A stretch of 64,000 bases of DNA from Pseudoflavonifractor intestinihominis (GCF_040096055.1 NZ_JBBMFK010000005.1:1-64000); one strand, 5' to 3'; numbered from the stretch's first letter, positions 8,467 through 15,512 are shown. Translations and numbers: made by a program. Notes: a model not told the origin generated them from the sequence alone.

Positions 8467-8538
8467 TTATGGGCAGGCAAAATGACCGCTACGGTAATAG
8501 CGGTAATAGCCATATGCATAGCCGAAGCACAGCGCCAT
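8467..8538 (-). CDS. Tyrosine-rich leader peptide of the aroF-tyrA operon
   Basis: A 23-codon frame begins at ATG 8538 and ends at TAA 8467. It is preceded by a strong ribosome site (GGAGAGGAG, with GCTCCACC before the ATG). Six of the 23 residues are tyrosine (positions 7, 9, 11, 12, 14, 15), with phenylalanine at 5 and 20. The densest stretch reads GYAYGYYRYYR. An intrinsic terminator follows about 45 bases after the stop and the DAHP synthase gene follows that. This is the classic arrangement of an amino-acid attenuator: ribosome stalling at Tyr codons when Tyr-tRNA is short would disfavour the terminator. The alternative antiterminator pairing was not worked out. Confidence 0.85.
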   Translation of the reverse strand: MALCFGYAYGYYRYYRSGHFACP

Positions 8539-8565
8539 GGTGGAGCTCCTCTCCTGTTGATACCG

Positions 8566-8595
8566 TGACTTTAACACTTTTTGTTGTTAAAGTCA
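8566..8595. promoter_or_regulatory. Inverted-repeat operator across the aroF promoter
   Basis: A perfect 11-bp inverted repeat TGACTTTAACA-N8-TGTTAAAGTCA. It overlaps both the -35 and the -10 element of the aroF promoter, so a protein bound here would block initiation. The regulator is unknown; the divergent Rrf2 gene is one candidate. Confidence 0.7.
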
Positions 8596-8596
8596 A
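8568..8596 (-). promoter_or_regulatory. Promoter of the aroF-tyrA operon
   Basis: On the minus strand TTGACT (8591-8596), 17 bases, TAAAGT (8568-8573). The start point would lie just upstream of the leader peptide's ribosome site. Confidence 0.75.
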
Positions 8597-8609
8597 GAGC
8601 TTTTTTTGC

Positions 8610-8638
8610 TTGAATTCCTACCAAACCCGTGGTAATAT
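8610..8638 (+). promoter_or_regulatory. Promoter and possible auto-operator of the Rrf2 gene
   Basis: TTGAAT (8610-8615), a 17-base spacer and TAATAT (8633-8638). The spacer contains a short inverted repeat, TACCA then TGGTA six bases later, overlapping the edge of the -10 region, which could be a binding site for the Rrf2 protein itself. Confidence 0.65.
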
Positions 8639-8672
8639 AGTTATAACTACCTGATGAAGAGGAGCCACTGAC

Positions 8673-9098
8673 ATGAAAATTTCCACCAAGGGCCGCTATG
8701 CCCTTCGTTTGATGCTGGACCTGGCGGTCCAGCCTGGAGACTCCGCCGTCCCCCTGCGGGACGTGGCCGAGCGGCAGGAGATCTCCGATAAATATCTGGA
8801 ACAGATCGTCACCCAGCTGGCCCGGGGCGGCCTGGTCCGCAGCGTCCGGGGCGCGGGGGGCGGCTATCTGCTGACCCGGGCGCCTGAGGAGTACACCGTG
8901 GGGGAGATCCTCCGCCAGCTGGAGGGCAACCTGGCCCCGGTGAGCTGCGTGTCCGGCGGGGCCTGCTGCGGCCGGGCGGATCGCTGCGTCACCCTGGAGG
9001 TGTGGCAGCAGATCCAGGACGCGGTGGACAATGTGGTGGACAACATCACCCTGGCCGACCTGGTGAAGCGCTACCGGGAGAAGTGCCCCGAGGCGTGA
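8673..9098 (+). CDS. Rrf2-family transcriptional regulator, IscR-like
   Basis: A 141-residue winged-helix regulator starting MKISTKGRYALRLMLDLA, a textbook Rrf2 N-terminus. Residues 25-60 form the recognition region (DVAERQEISDKYLEQI). A cysteine cluster near residues 90-104 (CVSGGACCGRADRC) gives C-x5-C and C-x5-C spacings like the Fe-S ligands of IscR and related Fe-S or NO sensors, so a cluster-binding sensor is more likely than a CymR type. It is divergent from aroF and monocistronic. The target genes cannot be told from this window. Confidence 0.88.
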   Translation: MKISTKGRYALRLMLDLAVQPGDSAVPLRDVAERQEISDKYLEQIVTQLARGGLVRSVRGAGGGYLLTRAPEEYTVGEILRQLEGNLAPVSCVSGGACCGRADRCVTLEVWQQIQDAVDNVVDNITLADLVKRYREKCPEA

Positions 9099-9101
9099 GG
9101 C

Positions 9102-9707
9102 TCAGTCCTGGACAGGCTCAAAGGGCGTGAGCAGCAAGGAGCCGTCCTTGCCGCTCATGGAGATGGCGCAATAATGGACGGCGCCGGCCGAATCGGTAAA
9201 GACCAGGGCGGTATTGGGCATGTCGCCGGGGAAGGCCATGGCCACCACAAAGGGGCGGCCGGGCGTGATGGCGTCCAGGGTGCCCAGAACCGCCCCCAGC
9301 CGGAAGCCCATATCGTCCATAGGGATGGATACCACCTGGATGTCGGTGACCGTCTCAGTGGCGGTGATGGCCACGTCCACCCGGTACTCGCTCTCGTCCA
9401 GCACCAGCAGGTCATAGTCCTCCGGCCGGGCGAGCAGGTCCGGGTCCGCGTAGTCCGCCGAGACGACCGGCTCCGAATCCTCCGTCTCAGCGGGAGGGGT
9501 CTCCTCCGGCGGCTGACTGTCCTGGGGCGGCGTGGGTTCAGGAGGCGTCTCCGACGGCTGGCTCTCCTCCGGCGGCGGGGTGGACTGAACGCTCCCAACG
9601 GGAGATGGCGCGGTGCCGCTGGGGGCGGGGGATTCCTCCACAGGGCCGCAGGCGGCCAGCGCCAGGGCAAGGCCCAGGGACAGGAGCAGAGTGAAAAACC
9701 GTTTCAT
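9102..9707 (-). CDS. Lipoprotein of unknown function
   Basis: A 201-residue exported lipoprotein. The N-terminus MKRFFTLLLSLGLALALAAC gives a lipobox with Cys20. Residues 21-75 are a low-complexity Pro/Ser/Thr/Glu-rich linker, probably spanning the cell wall. The remaining 125 residues form a compact beta-rich domain (VAITATETVTDIQVVSIP, then FVVAMAFPGDMPNTAL) with no motif I recognise. It ends 3 bases from the convergent Rrf2 gene with no terminator hairpin between them. Confidence 0.75.
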   Translation of the reverse strand: MKRFFTLLLSLGLALALAACGPVEESPAPSGTAPSPVGSVQSTPPPEESQPSETPPEPTPPQDSQPPEETPPAETEDSEPVVSADYADPDLLARPEDYDLLVLDESEYRVDVAITATETVTDIQVVSIPMDDMGFRLGAVLGTLDAITPGRPFVVAMAFPGDMPNTALVFTDSAGAVHYCAISMSGKDGSLLLTPFEPVQD

Positions 9708-9787
9708 GCCGGGTCCCTCCTTATCGTGTACGAAAAGCCGCTCTTCCTTATCACCAGCATACCAGAAGAGAGGGTATAAATCCAGTA

Positions 9788-9825
9788 AAAAAGAGCTGCG
9801 GCGCAGATGCGCCGCAGCTCTTTTT
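9788..9825. terminator. Terminator downstream of the Fec-type importer operon
   Basis: A perfect 17-bp inverted repeat (AAAAAGAGCTGCGGCGC) with an AGAT loop, A and T runs at the ends. It ends the minus-strand importer operon. Confidence 0.92.
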
Positions 9826-9838
9826 GGTTTGCTCAGGC

Positions 9839-10987
9839 TCAGCCCGCCAGCTTGCCGATGGAGTTGGCGGTGAGGGCGTCGAACTGCTCCTGGGTCAGGT
9901 CGCAGTGGTAGAAGATGTCATAGTACCGGGCCACCTCGGTGTACAGGTCATAGTCGATCTGGTCGGGGTAGAGGAGGGCGCCCATCCACAGCATGCCCAG
10001 ATAGCGGTTGACGGAGGGGGGGAAGCCCATCCAGTTGTAGGGCCCGAAGGGCACCTCGTAGTAGTCGCCGTTCTGGATGGCGGTCAGGTCCTGCCACACC
10101 GGGTCGTCGGCCACCTGGTCATAGTAGCTGTCGGGGGCGAAGAGGATGATGTCCGGGTTCCAGAGGAGGAGCTGCTCCATGTCCACCTCGTTGCCGGTGC
10201 CCTTGGAGGAGGGGGAGTCCACCACGGCCAGGTTGTTGGTCATCAGATCGATGACCTCGGCGTGGTAGGAGTTCTGGGCGATGACGTTCAGGCCCTGGTC
10301 GCCCAGGCAGTAGAGGATGTTGGCCTTGTTGTCGCCGATGGTCTCCATCATGGAGACGGTGTTGTTGTAGATCTCGTCGCAGTAGTCGGCGATGACGGCG
10401 GCCTCCTCCTCCATGCCCAGCAGCTGGCCCAGCATGCGGTAGGTGTCGCCCATGGTGGCGGTGTTGGCGTCGACGTGGACGGAGGGGATGCCCAGCTGCT
10501 CGGTGATGGCGTCCATGTCCTCCACGATGGAGTCCTTGGGCTCGCCGATATCGATGATCACCTGGGGATCGGCGGCGGCCAGGGTCTCCAGGTTCAGCTC
10601 ACCGGCGATGGAGCCGTAGAGCTGGCCCAGGGCGGGCAGGTTGTAATACTTGGCGTCGATAAACTGCTCAGCGCCCGGGTCCCACTCGCTGGCCAGGCCC
10701 ACGAACTTGTCGGGGCACAGGGCGAAGAGCACGATCTGGGCCATGGGGCCGGAGGGGGCGATGCGGTCGATCTGGGCGGGGAGCTCCACCGTGCGGCCGC
10801 AGGAGTCGGTGAACATGACGGTGTCGGCGGTGTTCTCCTCAGAGGGCTGGGCGCTGGGGGTCTGGGAGACGGAGGGCTCGGGGGAGCCGGAGGCCGACGG
10901 GCTGGAAGCGGGGGTGCTCTGGGTGCAGGCGGCCAGGGAGACCACCATGGCCAGAGCCAGCAGCAGAGACAGGGCTTTCTGTTTCAT
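9839..10987 (-). CDS. ABC transporter substrate-binding lipoprotein, FepB/BtuF family
   Basis: A 382-residue solute-binding protein. The signal peptide and lipobox are MKQKALSLLLALAMVVSLAAC, with Cys at about 21, followed by a Ser/Pro linker and a two-lobed TroA/FepB fold (DRIAPSGPMAQIVLFALCPDKFVGLASEW, shown in part as RIAPSGPMAQI). The start at 10987 follows AGGAGG. It is the third gene behind the riboswitch-like leader, after permease and ATPase. Family members carry siderophores, haem, cobalamin or, in some anaerobes, molybdate/tungstate. The leader type suggests an oxyanion or cofactor-related ligand rather than iron, but this is inference. Confidence 0.85.
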   Translation of the reverse strand: MKQKALSLLLALAMVVSLAACTQSTPASSPSASGSPEPSVSQTPSAQPSEENTADTVMFTDSCGRTVELPAQIDRIAPSGPMAQIVLFALCPDKFVGLASEWDPGAEQFIDAKYYNLPALGQLYGSIAGELNLETLAAADPQVIIDIGEPKDSIVEDMDAITEQLGIPSVHVDANTATMGDTYRMLGQLLGMEEEAAVIADYCDEIYNNTVSMMETIGDNKANILYCLGDQGLNVIAQNSYHAEVIDLMTNNLAVVDSPSSKGTGNEVDMEQLLLWNPDIILFAPDSYYDQVADDPVWQDLTAIQNGDYYEVPFGPYNWMGFPPSVNRYLGMLWMGALLYPDQIDYDLYTEVARYYDIFYHCDLTQEQFDALTANSIGKLAG

Positions 10988-10998
10988 AAAAATCCTCC

Positions 10999-11823
10999 TT
11001 ACTGTGTTGAAGCGGCTGTATGTTCCACCTGCTCGCAGGGGGAAAACGTGGGGAGATCCCGGGGGATGCACACCCGCATCCGTCCGTCCCGTAGGGGCAC
11101 CACCTCGGCGTCGATGCCGTAGAGGGCCCGGATCAGGTCCTCGTTCATCACCTCGTCGGGGGTGCCGTGGGAGAGGACCTGGCCGTCCTTCATGGCCAGG
11201 ATCTGGTGGGAGAAGAGATAGGACTGCTCCGGGTTGTGGGTGGACTGGATGACGGTGTATCCCGCGTCGGCCAGAGCCCGCACCTTGGTGAGCACCCGGA
11301 TCTGGTTGCCGTAGTCCAGGTTGGCGGTGGGCTCGTCCATCAGCAGCACGGTGGACTGCTGGGCCAGGGCGCGGGCGATGAGCACCAGCTGCCGCTCGCC
11401 GCCGGACAGGCGGGTGTAGCTCCGCTCGGCCAGGTGGCCGATGTCCAGCCGCTCCAGGGCCTCCCGGGCGGCGGCCTCCTGCTTGGGGCCGGGGGGCGAG
11501 AAGCCCTTGCTCTGGGCCGTGGTGCCCATGAGGACCATGTCGAACACACTGTACTGAAAGGCCGGGTAGTTGGACTGGGGGATGTAGGCCACCCGGCGGG
11601 CCAGGTCTCGGGCGCCCAGGCTGCTGACCGACGCGCCGTCCACGGTGATCTCGCCCTGGAAGCCGTGGAGCAGGCCCAGAATGCAGCGGAACAGGGTGCT
11701 CTTGCCCACGCCGTTGGGGCCCAGCACCGAGAGGAGCCGGCCCTTGCCCACGGAGAAGCTGACATCCTTGAGCACCTGCCGCTTTCCGTAGGAGAAGGAG
11801 AGATGTTTGACCTCAATGCTCAC
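10999..11823 (-). CDS. ABC transporter ATP-binding protein, FecE/BtuD type
   Basis: A 274-residue ATPase of the Fec-type importer. Walker A is LGPNGVGKST, the signature is LSGGERQLVLIARAL and Walker B is VLLMDEPTANLD. The start is a GTG at 11823 that overlaps the permease stop by four bases (GTGA), so the pair is translationally coupled. That places the first residues at SIEVKHLSFSYG. The binding-protein gene starts 11 bases after its stop. Confidence 0.93.
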   Translation of the reverse strand: MSIEVKHLSFSYGKRQVLKDVSFSVGKGRLLSVLGPNGVGKSTLFRCILGLLHGFQGEITVDGASVSSLGARDLARRVAYIPQSNYPAFQYSVFDMVLMGTTAQSKGFSPPGPKQEAAAREALERLDIGHLAERSYTRLSGGERQLVLIARALAQQSTVLLMDEPTANLDYGNQIRVLTKVRALADAGYTVIQSTHNPEQSYLFSHQILAMKDGQVLSHGTPDEVMNEDLIRALYGIDAEVVPLRDGRMRVCIPRDLPTFSPCEQVEHTAASTQ

Positions 11824-12848
11824 GTCACATCGCCTCCCTTCATCATCAGATAGAGGAAGAAGGGCGCGCCCACAAAGGCGGTGAGGATGCCGATGGGCAG
11901 CTCGGTGGCGTAGAGGTTGCGGGAGATATTGTCCACGATGAGCAGGAACAGCGCCCCGCCCACCATGGAGGCGGGCATCAGGTACCGGGTGTTGCTGCCC
12001 ACCAGGCGGCGGCACAGGTGGGGGATCACCAGGCCCACCCAGCCGATGGCGCCGCACACCGACACCGACGCGGCGGTGATGAGGGTGGAGGCCAGGATGA
12101 TCAGCGGCCGCACCACCTTGGCGTTGACGCCCATGGTGCGGGCCTCCTCGTCGCCCATGGTGAGTACGCCCAGCTGCCACCGGAGCACAAACAGAATCAC
12201 CAGGCCGATCAGCATGGGCAGGAACACAAAGGACACCTTGTCCCGGGTGGTGCCCGACAGGCTGCCCATGAGCCAGTAGGTGATCTTGGGCAGGGCCTCG
12301 TTGGGGTCGGCCACCAGCTTGATGTAGGAGGTGCCCGCCTCAAAGAGGGAGCTGATGACGATACCGGACAAAATCAGGCTCATGACCCGCTTGCCCTTGG
12401 CCTTGCTGCTCACCAGCCACACCAGCACTACGGTCAGGATGCCGAAGCCGAAGGCCATCAGCATGATGAGCTGGGCGCCGAACCCGGCGATAATGGCCAC
12501 CGAGGCGCCGAAGGCGGAGCCCTTGGTGGCACCCAGGATGTCGGGGGAGGCCATGGGGTTCTGGAAGATGCCCTGGTAGGCGCAGCCGGCAGCGGACAGG
12601 CAGCAGCCCACCAGACAGGCCATGATGATGCGGGGCAGGCGGACGTTGAAGAACACGTTTACCATGGTGTCGGCCCAGAACTGCTCAATGGGGAAAAAGC
12701 GGGAGAGCACAATGCCCGCCAGCTCCGCCGGTGTGATGGGGTACCGGCCCAGACCAAAGGACAAAATGGCGGTACACACCAGCAAAACCAGCATAATCAG
12801 AATGATCAGGACTTTTCTTCTGCCCCCATGGGGCGATGCAGACGGCAT
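11820..12848 (-). CDS. FecCD-family ABC permease
   Basis: A 342-residue inner-membrane permease with about nine or ten hydrophobic helices. It has the FecCD/BtuC features LPRIIMACLVGCCLSAAGCAYQG near residue 75 (core RIIMACLVGCCLSAAGC) and GAIGWVGLVIPH near 265. It is the first gene of the importer operon: the 320-base structured leader lies directly upstream and the ATPase start overlaps its stop. It would form the homodimeric channel. Confidence 0.92.
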   Translation of the reverse strand: MPSASPHGGRRKVLIILIMLVLLVCTAILSFGLGRYPITPAELAGIVLSRFFPIEQFWADTMVNVFFNVRLPRIIMACLVGCCLSAAGCAYQGIFQNPMASPDILGATKGSAFGASVAIIAGFGAQLIMLMAFGFGILTVVLVWLVSSKAKGKRVMSLILSGIVISSLFEAGTSYIKLVADPNEALPKITYWLMGSLSGTTRDKVSFVFLPMLIGLVILFVLRWQLGVLTMGDEEARTMGVNAKVVRPLIILASTLITAASVSVCGAIGWVGLVIPHLCRRLVGSNTRYLMPASMVGGALFLLIVDNISRNLYATELPIGILTAFVGAPFFLYLMMKGGDVT

Positions 12849-12893
12849 GGGCGGAGCTCCTCTCTGTTTCTCCGAGCGGGCGAAAAAGGGGAC

Positions 12894-12921
12894 AAAAAAA
12901 CCTCCGTCGAGAGGACGGAGG
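12894..12921 (-). terminator. Terminator in the importer leader (expression platform)
   Basis: Minus strand CCTCCGT / ACGGAGG with a 7-base loop, followed by seven Ts. It lies 46 bases upstream of the permease start and downstream of the aptamer-like RNA. Confidence 0.9.
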
Positions 12922-12938
12922 CAACAACAATCAAACCA

Positions 12939-13090
12939 TACCGCGCATACAGCGGTACAGCCTGAAAAAACCTCTCCTTCTCAAACACGGAAGGCCTGTC
13001 CGTTTCCAGCACAGACCCTGAAAGGACGCCGTGGCGGCGTCCACGGCCCGGGCGCCATAGCAAAGCCGTAGGCGCAGGGGCTCGGAGAAT
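12939..13090 (-). ncRNA. Structured leader RNA, probable Moco/tungsten-cofactor-type riboswitch
   Basis: Reading the minus strand, a set of nested helices is seen. The first is a GCGCC/GGCGC hairpin (13075-13052) whose loop holds CCTACG and TATGG, close to the 11-nt GAAA-tetraloop receptor (CCTAAG/TATGG). The second is an 8-bp stem GGACGCCG/CGGCGTCC (13042-13024). The third is a hairpin CTGT-CTG-GAAA-CGG-ACAG (13014-12996) with a bulged G and a GAAA tetraloop. The fourth is CCTTC/GAAGG (12994-12976). A TACCGC/GCGGTA helix (12957-12939) sits next to the terminator and may be the switch. The tetraloop/receptor pair and motifs such as CTCCGAGCC and GCCTACGG recall the Moco RNA motif. The class assignment is from memory. 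Confidence 0.6.
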
Positions 13091-13170
13091 ATTGAATTGT
13101 GGAAAAAACCGGAGTATGATACCACGTGAAAGACAGTGGGAACAAGGTGTCCCACGGGGGTATTGTAAAA

Positions 13171-13199
13171 AGTATACTATTTTTGAGGCTGCTTGTCAA
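13171..13199 (-). promoter_or_regulatory. Promoter of the riboswitch-controlled importer operon
   Basis: Minus strand TTGACA (13194-13199), exactly 17 bases, TATACT (13171-13176): near consensus. It gives a leader of about 310 bases before the permease start. Confidence 0.88.
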
Positions 13200-13216
13200 T
13201 ATTTTTGGAGGTTTGC

Positions 13217-13726
13217 ATGAGACATATTTTTCTAACCGGCTCGGTCCAGTGCGGCAAGAGCACGGTCATCACCCGGGTGCTGGAGGCATGGAGCGGGGCG
13301 GTAGGGGGCTTCCGTACCGGCTTTGGCCCCGACCGGGCCTGCCCGGAGCGGCTGCTCTACCTGTGGAGCGCGGTGGAGCCTGCCAGGTACGACCAGGACC
13401 ATGCGGTGGTGAAGTTTTTCAACGGCTGTGCGCCGGAGGCCATCCACGGCCGGTTTGACGCCCTGGGCACCGCCTGCCTGACCGGGACGCCCACACTGTG
13501 GGTGATGGACGAGTGCGGCCGCCTGGAGCGGGACGCCTTGGCCTTTCAGCAGGCCATTCTGGAAAAGCTGGAGGGGGACACGCCGGTGCTGGGCGTGGTG
13601 CGGGAGGGCTTCCCGGGGTGGACCAAGACCATCGCTGACCACCCCAATGTGGAGCTTATCACAGTCACCGAGGACAACCGGGACGCCCTGCCTGGGCTGA
13701 TTCGGGCGCGGCTGAGGGGAAAATAA
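13217..13726 (+). CDS. P-loop nucleotide triphosphatase, THEP1-like (COG1618 type)
   Basis: A 169-residue P-loop protein. Walker A is GSVQCGKST at residues 8-16, the Walker B region is WVMDECGRLER near 97, and the tail ITVTEDNRDALPGLI is typical of THEP1 NTPases. These hydrolyse nucleoside triphosphates in vitro; the biological role is poorly known. The ATG at 13217 follows GGAGG by 5 bases. It is divergent from the Fec-type importer, and in anaerobes members of this family are often found among molybdopterin or metal-uptake genes, which fits the importer's leader. The functional link is inference. Confidence 0.8.
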   Translation: MRHIFLTGSVQCGKSTVITRVLEAWSGAVGGFRTGFGPDRACPERLLYLWSAVEPARYDQDHAVVKFFNGCAPEAIHGRFDALGTACLTGTPTLWVMDECGRLERDALAFQQAILEKLEGDTPVLGVVREGFPGWTKTIADHPNVELITVTEDNRDALPGLIRARLRGK

Positions 13727-13735
13727 GGGAAAACA

Positions 13736-13774
13736 GGCGGCCCGCCGGAATCCGGCGGGCCGCCATGGCTGTTT
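13736..13774 (+). terminator. Terminator of the NTPase gene; left copy of a 39-bp direct repeat
   Basis: GGCGGCCCGCCGGA pairs with TCCGGCGGGCCGCC. The 39-base segment, including the non-palindromic flank ATGGCTGTTT, recurs at 15474-15512 with only 3 differences, in the same orientation. Confidence 0.8.
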
Positions 13775-13784
13775 GCATCATTTT

Positions 13785-14282
13785 CTAAAACATCCAATTA
13801 TGTACCTTTATCAGTCCGCCAGGCTGACACATCTCGACTCGCAATCCTACCTCTTCGTGAATGATATAGAATTCATAACTGTCCATGGAATCCTTCACCT
13901 TCAGGTAGACAAAGACATTCAGGCATTCCGGATCTCCCCCCTCAAAGAGCTGGAAGGAAAAGGACTGCGGATCGGATTCCCCTGTGGCCTCCAGATCCGA
14001 GGCGACCGGGATGGGTGGATAAGGCTGGGCGAAGCGGTCGTAATGGTCAATCCTGGTTCCGTTCTGGGCGTAAATGGTCAGGACATTGTGTTCCCTGTCA
14101 TAGGTGCAGTTCAGAGGGAGATCTCCCCCCGCGCGCTTCCAGCCTCGGTATGCGTCGGAGACGGTCACAACGGTAAAAACAAGGACAGGGAAGAGCAGGA
14201 GAGCGAAGAGTTTCTTGTGCTCCGCCGGAATGGCCCGCAGCTTTTGAAGGAACGATAGCGCCCCGGCCCGTATCCGTTTCAT
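13785..14282 (-). CDS. Membrane-anchored hypothetical protein (low-GC segment)
   Basis: A 165-residue protein with a basic N-terminus (MKRIRAGALSFLQKLR), one hydrophobic helix at about 26-44 (FALLLFPVLVFTVVTV) and an outward-facing domain of about 120 residues. That domain contains two cysteines (NCTYDREHN near 60 and DPECLNVF near 118) that could form a disulfide. No family is recognised. Base composition is visibly more AT-rich than in the flanking genes. It lies between two copies of the same terminator with the 316-residue orphan upstream, so the two may be a transferred pair. Confidence 0.6.
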   Translation of the reverse strand: MKRIRAGALSFLQKLRAIPAEHKKLFALLLFPVLVFTVVTVSDAYRGWKRAGGDLPLNCTYDREHNVLTIYAQNGTRIDHYDRFAQPYPPIPVASDLEATGESDPQSFSFQLFEGGDPECLNVFVYLKVKDSMDSYEFYIIHEEVGLRVEMCQPGGLIKVHNWMF

Positions 14283-14351
14283 TGTGGTCTCCCCCTCTCC
14301 GGACAGCCGTACTTCTCTTCTGCCAGCCGCACCGAGCGGAACGGCCTGGCG

Positions 14352-15302
14352 TTATATGGATACGGTAACTGCATATTCACATCCGCTGTTGATATTGCCA
14401 ACACCAATACACATCTGGAAGTAATCTCCCACGTTTGCAAGATTGTAAGTGGACTGAAGCGCACAGCTGTAAACATAGATCTTTTTTCCGGGGTTGCTCA
14501 AAGAAGCCGTTTTCGTCAAAAAACCACTGCTGCTGGGTTCCAAGTCAAGCGCCGTACCCAAGACAGCGTAGGCTGTCGCAATGGTCAGGGGGGGAACCGA
14601 GGAGGCAATCTGATAGCCCAGATAACCCACGGAGAGCAGCTTGCTCACATTGACAGAGCTGCCCGTACCTTTTCCCTTCACATAAAATGCGTTAAAGTAA
14701 GCTTCGGCATCGCCGGCGTTTACCATTTGAAGTTCAAGATCCGGTTTTGAAATGAGCGCGTCCCCAACACTACCGGGATTAATTACAGCAAAATCGCTGT
14801 AAGTGGTGACGGAATCCTGAATTTTGATGCTGGGAACTATTTCATCCGAACCCATTTTTCCCACCTGAACACAATAAAGCGTCATATCCACATACTGGCC
14901 GCCGTCCGCGGAATAGATATTGAATTTACAGGAATAATATCCCTTGGTAATGCCGCTATTCAGATACTCTGTGACATCTTCCGAAATAGTATCGTTGCTG
15001 GGGTATTGTCCATATGCACTTGCCTGATCAAATACGTCCGTCGTAACGTATACGGTGCCCTCATCAGATACAAACTGATAACATGTCTTATCTGAACAGT
15101 TCACGACAGAGGGGCGGCCCCGCTCAGACAGAGATGTTATCATAATATAAGCTGCGATAGAAGGCATATTGAGCGTGGTATAGGGGCCGTAATTTGTGGC
15201 CGCTAGAGACGCGGGCATCGGACGGTTACTGACGCATTCTTCGGGCGTAATCAACCCCATCTCGACAAGCCCGGCCTCATCACTGGGCAGCTGCTCCAGC
15301 AT
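14352..15302 (-). CDS. Orphan hypothetical protein with a disrupted start
   Basis: A 316-residue frame (from the ATG at 15302) with no recognised domain: Ser/Thr/Tyr/Gly-rich, beta-like, no clear signal peptide or membrane helix. Upstream the same frame continues without any start codon through SNVAAVSRHIREEEIIW, which reads like an authentic N-terminus. A perfect start context (AAGAAAGGAG, then ATG at 15372) lies there but is one base out of frame. The ATG at 15302 has its ribosome site touching the start codon. So the gene either starts inefficiently, is frameshifted, or the sequence has a one-base error. Composition is lower in GC than its neighbours. Confidence 0.55.
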   Translation of the reverse strand: MLEQLPSDEAGLVEMGLITPEECVSNRPMPASLAATNYGPYTTLNMPSIAAYIMITSLSERGRPSVVNCSDKTCYQFVSDEGTVYVTTDVFDQASAYGQYPSNDTISEDVTEYLNSGITKGYYSCKFNIYSADGGQYVDMTLYCVQVGKMGSDEIVPSIKIQDSVTTYSDFAVINPGSVGDALISKPDLELQMVNAGDAEAYFNAFYVKGKGTGSSVNVSKLLSVGYLGYQIASSVPPLTIATAYAVLGTALDLEPSSSGFLTKTASLSNPGKKIYVYSCALQSTYNLANVGDYFQMCIGVGNINSGCEYAVTVSI

Positions 15303-15428
15303 CTCCTTTGCAACAGACCAGATGATTTCTTCTTCTCGAATATGCCGGGATACTGCTGCTACATTACTGCATTGGCGTACTCCTTTCTTAAATGGCGGTA
15401 CGAAAGAATTTGGCTATTTTGCATAAAT

Positions 15429-15457
15429 AATGTATCACAAGAAAAGGCAATTGTCAA
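15429..15457 (-). promoter_or_regulatory. Promoter for the orphan gene pair
   Basis: Minus strand TTGACA (15452-15457), 17 bases, TACATT (15429-15434), about 55 bases upstream of the AAGAAAGGAG ribosome site. Confidence 0.7.
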
Positions 15458-15473
15458 CAATATAAACAGCCGC

Positions 15474-15512
15474 GGCGGCCCGCCGGATTTCGACGGGCCG
15501 CCATGGCTGTTT
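15474..15512 (-). terminator. cysK terminator; right copy of the 39-bp direct repeat
   Basis: An inverted repeat GGCGGCCCG/CGGGCCGCC with an imperfect top, just after and overlapping the cysK stop. It matches 36 of 39 bases with the copy at 13736-13774. Confidence 0.7.

Noticed and set aside
11824..12180. An N-terminal extension on the importer ATPase
   Set aside because: It reads the permease gene in the wrong frame. The GTGA overlap at 11820-11823 gives the usual ATPase length.
13081..13170. Cobalamin riboswitch upstream of the Fec-type importer
   Set aside because: The B12 box (GCCACTG-type core) is not found in the leader. A GTGGGA/TCCCAC hairpin near 13136-13155 is only superficially similar.
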